DNA from: Panax quinquefolius
Lineage: Eukaryota > Streptophyta > Magnoliopsida > Apiales > Araliaceae
Assembly: GCA_020205615.1 (NCBI GenBank)
Contig: CM035170.1
Span: 34,162,123-34,226,122, forward strand
DNA length: 64,000 nt
Reading direction: 5' to 3'
How positions within the stretch are numbered: the first letter of the stretch is position 1; each line of letters opens with the position of its first letter. A program made the translations under genes and the position numbers. The notes under the pieces are model-generated. The model ran no database searches and was not told the DNA's origin. It saw only the letters and a program-made list of their open reading frames with translations. Positions 11,316-23,304 of this stretch are shown here, in pieces.

Positions 11316-12171
11316 TTCTGGGCCTATGAGAGGCTCCTATGCTTGCATCATGTGAGTGTGTTAGGATTGGATACCTATCCACGAGGACGGCGATGGCATC
11401 ATTCAATACCGGCGGACGTCCATGTAGCTGAGGGTTTTACTCATTATCGCCTACAGCTGGAGTTATTGATAGCTGATGTCATCACATGGATTCCCTATTG
11501 TGGGAAGCACTTGGCCATTGTATTTGAGGATGGGTACCCGACTGGTGTCGAGTACGTGATTTCCACCCGTAGGGTTCCTCTCTTTACTGATAGAGGATGG
11601 GAGCTCTACTTAGGAGAGTGTGTTATCAGGAGAACCACATGAGAGATCTGTATACCGATCTTGCCTCCTGCCAGGCGTTATTAGCCTGTGTTGCAGTCAC
11701 CCGTCATTGATATCCCATTGTTAGATGTTGACGGTTTTGCACTGTCAGAGGGTCCCTGCACTCAAGAGATATTCCAGCATTGGTGGTCCCCTCGTACCAT
11801 TGGAGCCGAGACCCGCGCCACTCAGTTCATGGGGGATATGGTTCCAGGATCCATGATGATGACATATTAGCTAGCCCGTGTCCGAGATCCGACTCATTTG
11901 ACACAGATTGACAGTTTGGCCCAGCGACTGGACCCGATACATTTCTTTATCCGGCATTTGGGCAGAGATCTGGCAGAGGCAGATACTTTTGATCCTTCCA
12001 GCTTAGGCGCTGGCCCCTCAGATGACCCATTTGGCTTTACCGGTGCAGATCCTCCCTTGTATAGGCTTGATATCCTTGTTGATAGAGATCCAGTGACTCA
12101 AGAGGAGTTACATCAGGTGGACAGGATTGATGATGTAAATATTGACACCATTGTCTTCTTCTGATGTGTAT

Positions 12172-12279
12172 TCTCGTTATCTCTTTTGATAGGCCTCTGT
12201 TAGATATTGGGTGGTTGTGCCCCATTCTCGCTATATCTTTGGATAGGCCTCTGTTAGTAGTAGGGCGTCTATGCCCCAT
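12172..12279 (+). repeat. ~54-bp tandem duplication between the antisense genes
   Basis: Two copies sharing TTCTCG(T/C)TAT, GATAGGCCTCTGTTAG and TGCCCCATT, immediately after the PMD stop. Possibly a duplicated 3' end of the PMD transcription unit. Confidence 0.7.
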
Positions 12280-12457
12280 TTCCCTGTATTTTTAGCTGTA
12301 CAGAGATGATGTATCTAGAGGATGATGTACTTAGGAATGTATGTACTGTTTTCCATTCCCTACATCATATTGTCATCTATTATCTATAATGCATGTATCA
12401 TGTTATGCATATGTATGTATGTCCAGAAATATTCAGCATTGACCCCTGGATGGTCTT

Positions 12458-14232
12458 ATGATACGGCCTACACAGATGTCTTCTTCGACAGTCAGCCGCA
12501 TAGATCACACCCTACCAGTGTTGATAGTTTCCCATTTGAGGTCGTGGTATGATAGTATGTCACCATCAAACATGGTGACTGTAGATCAGCTACTATATCA
12601 TTTCATGACCTTACTGATGTTTCAGGTTCCTACAGGATTTGTAGAGGGCATGCTGGAGCATTGGATACCGGAGAGACAGGTTTTCTGGTTTAGTACGTAG
12701 GAGTTGACTCCTACATTGGAGGAGTACGAGCGGTTGACGGCTTTGCCCTTAGAAAGACCTTTCCCTCATATGGCTGTCGGAGATATGTGCCGGTAGTTCA
12801 TGACCCTCACCAGGTTACAGCGTAGAGTAGCAGAGGATGAGATTACATCCGGTCATGTATTATCCCATCATTTCCTGATAGATAGGTTTGGCTCATTGGA
12901 TACCTATGCACGATATTCTGCGGATTTCACCACACCAGAGGATCAGTGACGTTTGGCCAGAGTGGATGTATTCGTGATGTGCATAGTGGCGTATGTGTAT
13001 ATGCCACGATATATGGATGAGTTGAACATCGGTGTTATCATGGCAGTGAGAGCTCTCAGGGAGGGTCATACCATCATTCTGATTATTATGGCGGAGACGT
13101 TGAGGTCGGCCACGTTTTGAAGCACCTACCGTGCAGGGGTATTCACAGGCAGTTCGATCATGTTGTACGTGTGGTTTATGTCACACTTGAGAACGATTGG
13201 CACTTTCCACCAACACGGGTACTACTTTACCAATGATATAGCTATGTCTTACTCCTTTTAACCATCGGAGTGTATAGACGCTATGTCTTGGTCGATATTC
13301 CTTGCGGAGGTCAGAGATCCGTCTGGCATCTTGCTGTGCACAGGGCTCAGCTCACCCTTCAGCTTTATTACTCATGCTCCGGGCAAGGATTATCTCCCTC
13401 TAGCTAGTTTGAGGGGCATGACTACCTACCACACACTGGCCGTGATGTCACAGTTTGACCAGTTCCAGGACTTCCATCCTTTTGAGGAGGCGTTAGGTCA
13501 GCGTTTAGCTTCCAGCAATCTATCAGCAGAGGACCGATCTCGGGTGTATGCATATTGGGATAAACGTGAGATAACTGATTTTTCTGTTAGCCATCCGGGC
13601 TGTTCGCCAGAGTATTTTGTGTGGATGGAGACAGAGACTTCATCGGCTGCGACAGTATCCACAATGCCGCGTATTGATTTGGATGATGGAGAGCCCATGG
13701 AGGACATTGATTCCCACACTGAGGAGGAGCCATTTACTGGGTTGCCAACAACTCTATTAGATTCTCCCAAGATAATAATCTTTGTTGTGATCCGAGATTC
13801 AAGACAAGACTTGAGCAGAGTCTCCATTTGATGACCTTCGAGAGAGATCAGGCTAGAGCCTTAATGTTGACAGCTCTTGATGGGAGAGATGCAGCTCTGT
13901 TAGAGAGAGATGAGGCATTAGCTCGTAGAGATGCCACTGTTGTTGAGAGGGATGAGGCCAGATCAGCCAGAGATGTCGTGATAGTCGAGAGGGATAGCGC
14001 CATATCTGCCCGGGATGTAGCCATCATAGATAGTACCATAGTGAGGTCCCTTATTACTGGCATGATTGCATAGATGAACACGTACAGTGATGAGCATAGA
14101 GTCACCATGCAGATGGCTATAGATCTGTTAGCTCGTGTGGATACCCTTGTACAGGAGACCACAGTGTTACCTCCTTCTTCTGAGAGGGATGCCATGTTGG
14201 GTTTGATAGCTCGCATATACACTGATTTGTAG
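12458..14232 (+). pseudogene. DUF7745-like gene with coiled-coil tail, antisense in T1, degraded
   Basis: One frame runs from about 12458 to 13831, broken by in-frame stops at 12698, about 12794, 12947, 13118 and 13258. Recognisable blocks in order: LEHWIPERQVFWF, ELTPTLEEYERLT(A)LPLERP, FVMCIVAYVYMP, MAETLRSATF, then FTGSSIMLYVWFMSHLRTI. These resemble the DUF7745 family that I recall being annotated near plant Ty3/gypsy elements. After a frameshift at 13828 the tail (13828-14232) is strongly charged, with repeated ERDEA/ARD units typical of a coiled coil, and is cut by a stop at 14071. The coding strand is opposite to T1 pol. The family match is from memory; the function is unknown. Confidence 0.68.
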
Positions 14233-15393
14233 ATGGGCTTGTATTTTCCTGCACAGACTAGCTTAGCCTTTTTGTCATGTACAGTTCATATTGTATATAT
14301 CAAACAACATTATATATAGCAGGGAAATATATTTTTGATCACTTCCCTTTTAGTTATACCTTGTTGCTTGCTTGATATTTGCTTGTTTATTCAAGGCTTG
14401 TGATCTTGATGTCTTCTGAATTCCTCCTTGATGGATGGACATTGAGATATCTCTTGATATTTTAGAATGGATCGTTGATCTGTGTGTATTCCCTACCATC
14501 TTTTTGGTGTCTTGGAACTGGTTTCTGCATGTAGATGTGGAGAGGAGTGTGGATTTTCCTCTCTGAGATTGACCGCACCACAGATGGTCACCAGTACTCC
14601 TATTTAGGAGGAGCCTAGTTAATTCCATCTCTTATGGATTGGTGTTGCTCTTTGAGGCACAACCACAACTTAGATGGTCGCCGAATCTCCTTTTTAGGAG
14701 GAGGTCAGATAGTTCCAACCCTTTGGTCTGAAGCCGATGAAAAGTAGTGGATTGAAGTTTGATCCCAGTACCAGATGACAAGTATTTACGTTTTGGTAGG
14801 GGGTTAGACCGAACCATAAATGGCTGCCTACGTACTCCTATTGAAGAGGAGATTAGGTATGCGTAGTTCGAACCTGGTGTAAGAGGTTCAACGCTAAATG
14901 GCAAAAAGGGTGTAGGAATGTTTTTGTTTTTGAAATGAGAAGGGTGTAGAAATGTTTTTGTTGTTTTTGTTTTATTGCGACCGGACCATATAAAATATGA
15001 CTGCCTACGTACTCCCGTGTATCAAGGAGATCAGGTCGACGTAGTTCGCCCCATGTTCAGGACGATTTGCAACCAAAAAAGTTTGATCCCATGTTTAGGA
15101 GAAACTGCGAGGGAGAAAGTTTGATCCCATGTTCAGGACAAACTGCGGGTGTAGAAAATTTTGATCCCATGTTCAGGACAAACTGCAGGTGTGAAAGGTT
15201 CAATCCCTGGTGAGATAACCAAAATGGTGTAAGATGTGTAATGAAGTGAAACAAGACTGCTGGCTTGAAAAGTGTATTTTTCCCTGATGGGGTAGATGGG
15301 TAAAAAGGAAAGGTTGTGTGTAGTAAGGGTTAAAGAACCAGAATGACTGGTGATCTGATGATCCAAAACCAGGATGTTTGCTTGATGGTAACC
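14233..15393 (-). other. T1 3' untranslated region just downstream of pol
   Basis: No coding. Contains four diverged copies (near 14576, 14660, 14811 and 14983) of a unit with ATGG(C/T)(T/C)GCC...ACTCCTATTTAGGAGGAG, including the ACTGCCTACGTACTCC motif common in Tat 3' regions, followed by a 40-bp tandem array. Confidence 0.65.
15050..15207. repeat. ~40-bp tandem repeat, four copies
   Basis: Unit CCATGTTCAGGACAAACTGC plus a G/A-rich linker and TTTGATC; units of 38-41 bp. The open frames read across it simply repeat the unit. Confidence 0.85.
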
Positions 15394-15544
15394 TCAGACA
15401 TAATACCATTTCACAGTGTCCGTATTGATGAGTTGTAGAAATTCATCGCCATCCATTTCTTGTAATCTGAGAGCGCCTCCTGTCAATACCTCATTGACAA
15501 CAAACGGGCCTTCCCAGTTTGGAGTGAATTTTCCCTTGATCTGA
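15394..15544 (-). pseudogene. T1 pol, C-terminal end
   Basis: On the minus strand this reads KGKFTPNWEGPFVV, then LTGGALRL and VKWYYV before the stop at 15394-15396. That is the GPY/F-type end of Tat integrase (usual form GKFxPNWEGPYVV). The frame is the direct continuation of the 18130-18737 piece once the solo A LTR and one duplicate are ignored. Confidence 0.88.
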
Positions 15545-16698
15545 TGTAAGACCCCAACTTTTTAATGAATAAAATCAAATTTCCTTTATTTATTATTGTG
15601 AATAATAAGGTATTAATTTGATATAATATTTTGGTTATGGGTGAAATGTGCAAATTTTGCAAAATAAGCAAGTGGTTATAAAATATTCAATTGTCGGGGA
15701 ATATTCGTTTGGTCGTGGAATATTATTTCTGTCGGGGAATATTTGTACGACGGCGCATCCATTTGTGGGCCCCATAACGGTTAACGGTCGGATGAAGAAA
15801 ATGACAAAATTGAATAACGACGTAGTTGTTACCGTTAAGACTGTTGGAATACCCGGTGGTTAAAATACAATAATACGCGTGGTTGCATAGTAGCACACGG
15901 TATTGTACATTATTGTTGAATTATTGATACTTACGTAAGATGGCACTACTCAATAATTGTTACAGTAATTACTGTTCAATATTTTATTTTATTGATTCAA
16001 TAATTGCTACGTTGATATTTTATATTATTGTTGTTCAATAATTGTCACTGCACAATATCTCCATTATCAGATCAATAATTCATATTATTTGAATAATATT
16101 ATTAGATAGCATTATTGGCAATGTCTAGAAAGTTCATCGAGGAGAGGTTTGGTCACCTAATCATGCGCCAAGAATGAGAAATCCTTATTGGAAAGCCCCT
16201 CTTCCAGGAGAACAAATTTGGTCATTATAAATGTGATTTCGTAATATTATTTGTGAATAATTAATTATTGATTCATATGATAAGGAAATATTTATTTTAT
16301 GTGGATATAAATGATGGATTTATTTATGTGGTTATTAATGAAGGAATTAATGCTGAGATGTTTTATCAGTATTTTGTCGGATTAGAAGTATTTAAAAATA
16401 ATCCGTTTTTCCGTTATTTTTCTGTTTGGAATTTGGAAAAACTCAAAGCTACAAAGTTGTAGAGAATTCGATTTCGTGTGGAATGGACATAAAATTCATA
16501 TTTTTCTGATAAACGGGCTATTTTCTATGAATTATTAAAGTTTCTGATTAATGTTTAAATGATAAAACATTTTGGAAAATTCTAGAATTGGTTGGTGAGA
16601 AATGTGCTCAATTGAATTTCAAATGTGGTGGGTGGCAATAGTAATGAGTAAAGCCATCGTAAGTGAGTTAGTCTTCTATGGCGTTCTAAGCATTTTCC

Positions 16699-16706
16699 TA
16701 TAAATA
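16699..16706 (+). promoter_or_regulatory. TATA box of LTR A
   Basis: TATAAATA preceded by CATTTTCC; inverted copies in the other A LTRs keep it. Confidence 0.55.
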
Positions 16707-16986
16707 GGTGCTTAGTTAGAATTGAAAATCACACCGTAATTCATAAGTTTTCTCTCTTCTCTCTCTATATTATCGAGCGTATTCTTGTGAGTATTTTGAT
16801 ACTTTGAGTGTTGCTATATCGGTGCAAGTTCCTTCAAAGACTATATCCAAAGATTCCAAGCCGTAAGTATTATCTTTTGAGGTAAGGGATGTTATTTTCT
16901 TCAGAAGTGATATTATTTCTTCAATATCATTATGCCGAAATATTGGTTGGAACTTTTTATCAAATTTGGAACTTTTCATGTCGGGA

Positions 16987-17110
16987 TTACTATTCATGAG
17001 TTACTATTCATGAGTTATTATTCACGAGTTACTATTTACGAGTATTATTCACGAAGCATTATGATTTTTCTTGTGGAATTTCTATCTTTTGGTGTCGGAG
17101 TTACTATTCA
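16987..17110. repeat. TACTATTCA(C/T)GAGT minisatellite in LTR A
   Basis: Six or more imperfect copies of (T)TACTATTCACGAG, the complement of the GTGAATAGTA array at 1092-1206 and 37838-38060. Confidence 0.75.
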
Positions 17111-17382
17111 CGATATCGACCTTATTCATTCAATCTGACATTATTTATTGAAAAATGAAATTTTCTTCTTTTTATCCAAGGTGTCTATTATGGTTATTAT
17201 CTTTGATTGTATCCATGTTTTGATCTTTATTCTTGAATTTTGCTTCAAAATTGGTTATTATGAAGTATTATTGATCTTGGATAAACTGTAATACGAATCT
17301 CTAATATTTGTTATTTTGTTTCATTGGATTCGTTCCTTTAAAATATTTTTCATCATCCTCAGTCCTAAATGATGATATTACT

Positions 17383-17572
17383 GAATATCTTTGGCCTGTA
17401 GTGCAAAGATGAATGATTAACTGATGAATATCTTTGGCCTGTAGTGCAAAGATGAATGATTACCTAATGAATATCTTTGGCCCGTAGTGCAAAGATGAAC
17501 AGGTGTTGAGATGAACATGACCAACTGGTGATATAAATGAATATCTTTGGCCCGCAGTGCAAAGATGAATAT
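17383..17572 (+). repeat. ~45-bp minisatellite in LTR A
   Basis: Four copies of AATATCTTTGGCC(C/T)G(T/C)AGTGCAAAGATGAA, equivalent to the array at 241-382. Confidence 0.8.
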
Positions 17573-18129
17573 TTGATTAAAGATGTGTATTGATTGATGT
17601 TACAAGGATAAAATATTGATGATGGACTTTTAAATTCATAGAAGATAGTAGAATTCTTTCTCTACTTGACACTTCTAATGGATTGCTTATTCCGCTGCAG
17701 TTGTTGATCTAAAACTTGTTGTCTATTATATTTTATCAGATTTTTCCCTGTTGAAGACTAATGATAATTTGTTGTATATTATCTTAGTCATAGTAATTTT
17801 CTTCGGCTAGTTGAGCTCACCCTTTCTTTCACCATTCTCTTGTGAAATGAGAATATATTGGGACTAGTCGGGGAATGGATCGATTGGCCTAGATGGTTGC
17901 ATTAGTAGTCCTCACTTTTCTGTGAAATAGGGTATCAATAATTGTAATGAGGACCCCTTTTTGATTTTTTATACTGTCTATTAGACAATAGTTTTATTTA
18001 AACTCACAGTATATGTGTTGTCGTATTTTGCACGACAATTGTATTACTGAAGTTGTATTTGTTTTTGTACCGTGTATTTGGCGACTCAGAATGGGTTGAG
18101 TGGAATGGACCTATTTTGGGGTTGTCACA

Positions 18130-18737
18130 ACTGATCTTGGTTGTCAATGATATTTTTCAAAACCAAGTCATGTTGTTTAAACTGCTGTAGCCGGAATTTT
18201 CTGTTGTAGGATCTGGCGATCCTTTGTTGATATAACTGACCATGGATGATAGCCGCGGTTCGGCTTTCGTCTATTACAGATAATTGGTGATACTTGTCTT
18301 GTACCCATTTGTCTTCATCCAGCTGAGCGTCTATCAACACTCTGAGAGATTCCATTTCCACCTCTATGGGTAGGACTGCTTCCATCCCATAGATTAATGA
18401 GTAGGGGGTTGCCCCAGTGGAAGTGCGCATTGATGTTCTGTAGGCTAATAAAATCGAAGGCAACAAGTTAGGCCATCCTTTATGATTGGCAGACATCTTT
18501 TGCATGATCTTCTTGATGTTTTTATTAGTCGCTTCAACAACACCATTCATCTGTGGACGGTAAATGACAGAGTTAAGGTGTTTGATGTGAAATTTGATGC
18601 ATAACTCCTCCATCATTTTGTTCTTGAGGTTCTTAGCATTGTCTGACACAATGACCTCTGGTTATCCATATCGACAGATGACATTGTTTCTGATGAAAGC
18701 AATGATGAATTCTTTGGTAACCTTGGGGAAGGAGGCT
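18130..18737 (-). pseudogene. T1 pol, integrase core second half
   Basis: On the minus strand: VIVSDNAKN (second catalytic Asp), PQMNGVVEATN (catalytic Glu), then WPNLLPSILLAYRTS and TGATPYSLIYGMEAVLP, all typical of Tat integrase. A stop near 18660 (YG*PEV, Trp/Arg-type position) separates it from the upstream reading. The left end joins in frame to 15394-15544. Together with 21571-22140 it makes one integrase gene cut twice by solo LTRs. Confidence 0.88.
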
Positions 18738-18742
18738 ACTTC

Positions 18743-21565
18743 TGTGACACCCCCAAATCCGGGTACTTTAATTTCCACATGATTTGGTGTTCACTATTCA
18801 AACATCATATATCTATCTACCCATAATAAATGAAAGCAGAAATAGATAGAAATAAATCATCTCCTTAAGAAGTTACATCATTAACAAAATTACATCAATC
18901 CCAAGTCATACTAACCTTAAATCTTAACTACGGAAACATAAACAATTTATAGTCTTACACAACATCAACATAAGTCTTAACACATAAATTTAACATCACA
19001 TAAAACAACAAGTCTTCATCACTTGTTAATCTTTCCATTTCCTTTACTAGTAGAAGGCTCGTCGGATCTTTCGTTCTTAATTGCAATGTTATTATTACGC
19101 AAGAGTGAGAACGATTGCCCACAAATATAATAATGAAATAACAATATAATAACATGCGAGTGAATCAAAGACTTATGGAATAAAAACTCAACTTCTGAAC
19201 CAAGAATGAATAACAAGAATCAAAAGATTTCACTCGCATGTCCTAGGTTATCAAGGGTTATACTTGAAACCTTTAACAGTCATAAGACTATGGACTCTTC
19301 TACTCATACTTAGGGGGATCAGCCCTTAGTACCATACTGCGCACAATATCTTAACGCTAACACATAAGAAATCCCTATATAGGGTTGTTCATCCAAGTTT
19401 GACGTTAGAGTCCGCACCAAAGGAAGTTTGGTTTGGATAAATCAATAAGAGTTCTGAATTTTAGAACGTTCATCAACTATTGACTAGTCGAATCAAATAA
19501 GGGTTCACTAGTCTAATAAGGTTCAACAATAAATGATATTTAAATTGAAAAACAATCTCAAGAGGTATACAATAGAACAAGTATTGTATAACAGAATCAT
19601 ACTTTGAAACGATAAATAATCTTTAATATAACAATTTGAACTTGATTTAATAATAACGAGAATTTGCTCGAGGTAATTTATAAACTTGGATAATGATAAC
19701 AAGTAGGGTTAGAAAACTTGCCTCGTGCGTAGATTACACGCTAATTATACACGTTCTTCGATTTAATCCTACATATCATTTCCATTCACAACTCCAATTA
19801 ATTATAATGTAACTAGTCATCATAAGTTCATTCTTTTTGTCTAACTTGGATTATGTCTATACTTAGTCAATTTATCACACTTATTGCCACACAATTTACA
19901 CTTCACGAATAATAAACTAACTATGCATTCAATAATTCAATCCACACGCAATTGCGTTATTGACATATTAAGAATCTATTTTAACATCTCATTATACTTA
20001 TAACATATTTTTATGTTCATTAGATTAGGTTAATATCACATTTATGGACTTGAACACTTTAAAAATTTTCATTTCTGGACATTCTGCAGAGTGGCGTTGC
20101 GGCGCCACTTTTATGCTTGTTCTCGGCGCTACGGCCATGGATATGCTAATGGTCGGCCTTTATGACTCATGGCCAATATATGCCATGATGGCAAGGGGCC
20201 TTAAGGCGTGGGGGCTAGTGTAATACATGCAATAACCATTAACATTTCTGCAATTTGCAAAAATTATAGAACATGGCCAACACCTCCAATTAATTTATTC
20301 TTACACGAAATTAGACATACCCAAACACTGTAATACATATATAACCACTACTTAACCCTTCTAGCATGATTTTAACATGTTAAAGCACATAATTTGCCGA
20401 ATCAACACATGTAATTTACTGTTCTTGGTGTTTTTTGAAAGTTTTGAATACATAACATGAAAATCAACATTACGGATTCGTTATAACACCGAATCCATTC
20501 ACTTGAAGTTTGGTCTCTTCGTTTCAATATGCATAATTATATATAGGTATAACATTTATGAGACAATATATGTTTGACGTATTAAATTTGTGAGTAAGGG
20601 CCATATGGCCATATTTCTATACTCTATAATTTTGTAGCAACAATATACGTCATATTTTTATGAAACTAATGATATGAAATCTATAATATATAGTAAAAAC
20701 ATGTTTTAATGACATCTTACAACATATATAACACATAATCACTATCCTTTTTCTAATTACAGAGATTATACAAAACTAGAAAGCCATTTTCTTGAAAAAC
20801 TTAAACAACGTAAATAAAATTGGGTTGGAGAATTTACCCAAAGCGTAGAGTGTAGGTTAGTAGGGATGATCCTTGATGGTCCTTTCTCAGATACTTGTTT
20901 GATCACACACTCACAATTTCCTTCAGAATTTCTTAATTCTCTCTGATTTTCCTTTTCTAGACGTAGCCAAATGAAAGACGAAGACGTCGTATTTTATAAA
21001 AATAATCGAAGGTTGATTGCAGTGGATTAACCGATCATGGGTTAACTGCCCTCAACCTCCCTTAATGCCTTGTTTGGCTAATCTTAAAAGAATTATAATC
21101 ATTTAATTTAATAGATCTTTTATACTGTAGTTTAATAGTGTCACACCCCTTTATAAAATAAATCAAATATCTTATTTACTCTAATTCAATTAAAATATGA
21201 CAATTTCTCATTAATTCTCATAGTCATAAAATTAAATTTCTCATTTATTAAATAGGTCAAATTATTTAATATCTAATTAATTATTAAATTAATTAAAATA
21301 ACATTATGCTTATTAAATATTTCATTTAATTCAATAAGCTCACATAAATACATAAACTGAGTAATAAAATTCTCCACATTAATTTAATAAATTTAACACA
21401 TATAACTAAATTAATTTACCACAATTGCATCAATTAATGATTAAATCTAATAATTTAATCATCAAAAATATTTATTTAATTTAATAAATATTAAAATTAA
21501 CTTACAAAATCTCGTTTGTCACATCTTTCCCCAGAATCACGACTCAATAAATTCGACCCGTTACA
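18743..21565 (-). mobile_element. Solo LTR of family E inside T1 integrase
   Basis: Plus-strand ends TGTGACACCCCC and CGACCCGTTACA, flanked by a perfect 5-bp duplication acttc (18738-18742, 21566-21570). Length 2823 bp, no coding, no primer site seen, so a solo LTR; orientation (TGTAACGGGTCG start on the minus strand) follows the usual TGTAAC...GGTGTCACA polarity. A TATAAAAT at 20991-20998 (minus) could be its promoter. GC-rich hairpin GTGGCG-TTGCGG-CGCCAC at 20091-20108 stands out in an otherwise AT-rich LTR. No second copy is in the window. Confidence 0.85.
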
Positions 21566-21570
21566 ACTTC

Positions 21571-22140
21571 CACCCATTTGGTGAAGTAGTCGGTCATGGT
21601 GAATATAAAGCGATGCCCATTACTGGCTTTGGGCTCGATGGGCCCGATCACGTCCATTCCCCACATTGAGAAGGGTCAGGACGAACTCATATTATGGAGT
21701 TCCCTTGGAGGGGCGTGGATGGCATTTCCATGAATTTGGCATTGATAGCACCTCTTAACGTGATCATCACAGTCAGCCTTGAGGGTAAGCCAATAATGTC
21801 TTGTTCTGAGGGTCTTCTTAACAAGTAGGGGGACACTCATGTGTGGGACACATACTCCACCATGGACCTCATCCATGAGCCTATGAGCTTGGTCCTTGTC
21901 CAAACATCTGAGGAGACCTAGTCCTGAATGTCTTTTGTAGAGTGCATCTCCGCTCAAGTAGAATTTTATAGCAAGTCGATGGATCCGCCTTTTCTCAATC
22001 CGGCTCGCCTCAGCGGGTGTAGATCCATCTCGTAAGTACTCCTTGATGTGCTGATACCAAGGATGCTGGATGGGAGGTAGGTCATCCGATAATTCTCCAA
22101 CATAGTTCCCATAGCTAGGCTGGTGTCTTTTGCAGGGCAA
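21571..22140 (-). pseudogene. T1 pol, integrase zinc-binding domain and first half of core
   Basis: On the minus strand: HGGVCVPHM...LRTRHYWLTL...CDDHVKRCYQCQ is the H2C2 zinc domain. After it a stop near 21676, then MGIGPIEPK-type and FIFTMTDYFTKWVEV, which contains the first core region, up to the E insertion. The frame upstream merges with the second RNase H (shifted by an overlap at 22115-22140). Confidence 0.85.
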
Positions 22141-22552
22141 ATGCGATGCTTGGCATGTGTTCCTTGTCAGGTATGTGAATCAAGGAGGCCAAAATTGCTA
22201 GTGCGTCTGCAAAGTCATTCCTATTACAAGGAATGTGTAGAAAGGAGATCTCTTCGAACTCCGAAGCCATCTGTAAAACTTGCCGATGGTAAGGCAGCAA
22301 ATGTAGCTCTTTGGTTTGATAGATTCTCATGGATTGTTTGATTACCAACTCTGAATCCCCAAAGACAGTTAACCACCTGATGCCCATTGAACGGGCAAGT
22401 TTTAGCCCCATGATACAACCTTCATACTCAGCTATGTTGTTGGTGCTGACAAACTGCAATTTGATGGTGACGGGATACTGCTCCCCCGCATTGGATACTA
22501 GAATTGCTCCAGCTCTAGAGCCTTCCATCTTAACAGCTCCATCGAAATACAT
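22115..22552 (-). pseudogene. T1 pol, second (archaeal-type) RNase H
   Basis: MYFDGAVKMEGSRAGAILVS, then NNIAEYEGCIMGL and VFGDSELVIKQ, keeping the catalytic D, E and D. This extra RNase H between the ordinary RNase H and integrase is a lineage mark of Tat elements. Frame open for 145 residues, but joined to neighbours only through a frameshift and stops. Confidence 0.9.
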
Positions 22553-22824
22553 CTTCCATGTACGGCATGTATCGTACTGATGGTGTTGCTAAATTGCCAT
22601 TACCCCTTCATCGGGAAAGTACGTTTTTAAGGGTTTGAAGTCCCCTGAAGGTGCGGTGGCCAGTTGATCCGTAATTCCTTGACCTGTGATGGACTTTTGC
22701 ATTACGTAGACGATGTCAAATTATTGTAGGATCAATTGCCATCCGGACAGCTGACAATTTAACATGGGTTTACTGAACACGTACTTGAGAGGATCCACTC
22801 GGGATATGAGATGGGTTGTGTGAA
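22553..22824 (-). pseudogene. T1 pol, end of the gypsy RNase H and connection
   Basis: On the minus strand HLISRVDPLKYVFSKPML...LSGWQLIL is the end of the standard RNase H (usual form SRxDPLKYIFEKP). In-frame stops occur near 22722 and 22592. It stops at 22824 where element C begins; gtgaa at 22820-22824 should be the target duplication of C. Confidence 0.82.
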
Positions 22825-23304
22825 TGTAACAACCCGATATTTTTTATATAATTAAATCAGAAATTTTGTGTATATTTTTTTTTTTATTTTTAAAGATGAG
22901 GATTTGTATTAAGATAAAGCGTAAGTATTTATGTGCTAAATAAAAATATATTTATTACATGAATAATTATAAATAATTTTATTTTAGAATTATTGATTAT
23001 TATAAAGTATATTCTTAAAATAATTAATTTTATAGTAAAAATATTTTTATTAATTATTTTCCATGAAAATATAATTATATATTATTTAAATAATATATGA
23101 AAAGATTATTAGAATTATTATAATAATTAATCTATTTTATTATATGAATTTATGCTAGATTAATTAAGTTAATTATTTTAACTTAATTAATAATGTTATA
23201 TATAAAGAATAAATTAAATATGGAATCCAAACCGTAATTTTGGATTTTTATCAATGAATGAGAATAATAATATAATATTAATTATATTTTAATTTTTCAA
23301 AGGC

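Larger units (their letters stand above)
10204..12164 (+). pseudogene. Plant mobile domain (PMD) gene carried antisense in T1, degraded
   Basis: Exon 1 (10204-10500) starts MDPDQPSSS and is acidic and low-complexity. Exon 2 (from 10582) holds the PMD signature region: HDWGFGAFFS, LSKHWF, then LLDYEVMMMT and ITGMEFGGAPV. Exon 3 (from 11316) begins FWAYERLL, like the LWAWERF block of PMD proteins, and stays in one frame to 12164. Two introns of 81 and 79 bp have good GT/AG borders on this strand. Decay is clear: a frame disturbance with stops near 11170-11195 and in-frame stops at 11640 (TGA), about 11682 and 11868. PMD proteins occur both as host genes (MAIN/MAIL) and as extra ORFs in Tat retroelements. 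Position between T1 pol and its 3' LTR favours the second. Biochemical function is unknown. Confidence 0.75.
15545..18129 (+). mobile_element. Solo LTR of family A inside T1 integrase
   Basis: TGTAAGACCCC start and GGTTGTCACA end, 2585 bp. Flanks tctga (15540-15544) and actga (18130-18134) agree at four of five bases. The T1 frame is in register across it after removing one duplicate. It carries the family TATA box, the TGAATAGTA array and the ~40-bp AATATCTTTGGCC array. Confidence 0.9.
5818..22824 (-). mobile_element. T1: Tat-lineage Ty3/gypsy element, 3' part
   Basis: Read on the minus strand, the parts in order are: end of RNase H, an archaeal-type second RNase H, integrase, GPF-like tail with stop, a repeat-rich 3' region, two genes on the opposite strand, a polypurine tract and the 3' LTR. 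The second RNase H marks the Tat lineage. RT, protease, gag and 5' LTR are not in the window because element C is inserted at 22825. Without the solo A and E insertions the visible part is about 11.6 kb, so the whole element would be of Ogre-like size. The outer end at 5818 (TGTCGACG) has no verifiable target duplication here. Confidence 0.82.

Noticed and set aside
10204..14232. A normal host PMD gene
   Set aside because: It lies between T1 pol and the T1 3' LTR, is full of stops, and is paired with a retroelement-associated DUF7745-like gene. A later separate insertion is not fully excluded.
18743..21565. Helitron or full short element for family E
   Set aside because: TG...CA ends and a 5-bp duplication point to an LTR; no hairpin-CTRR end and no internal primer site or repeated LTR.
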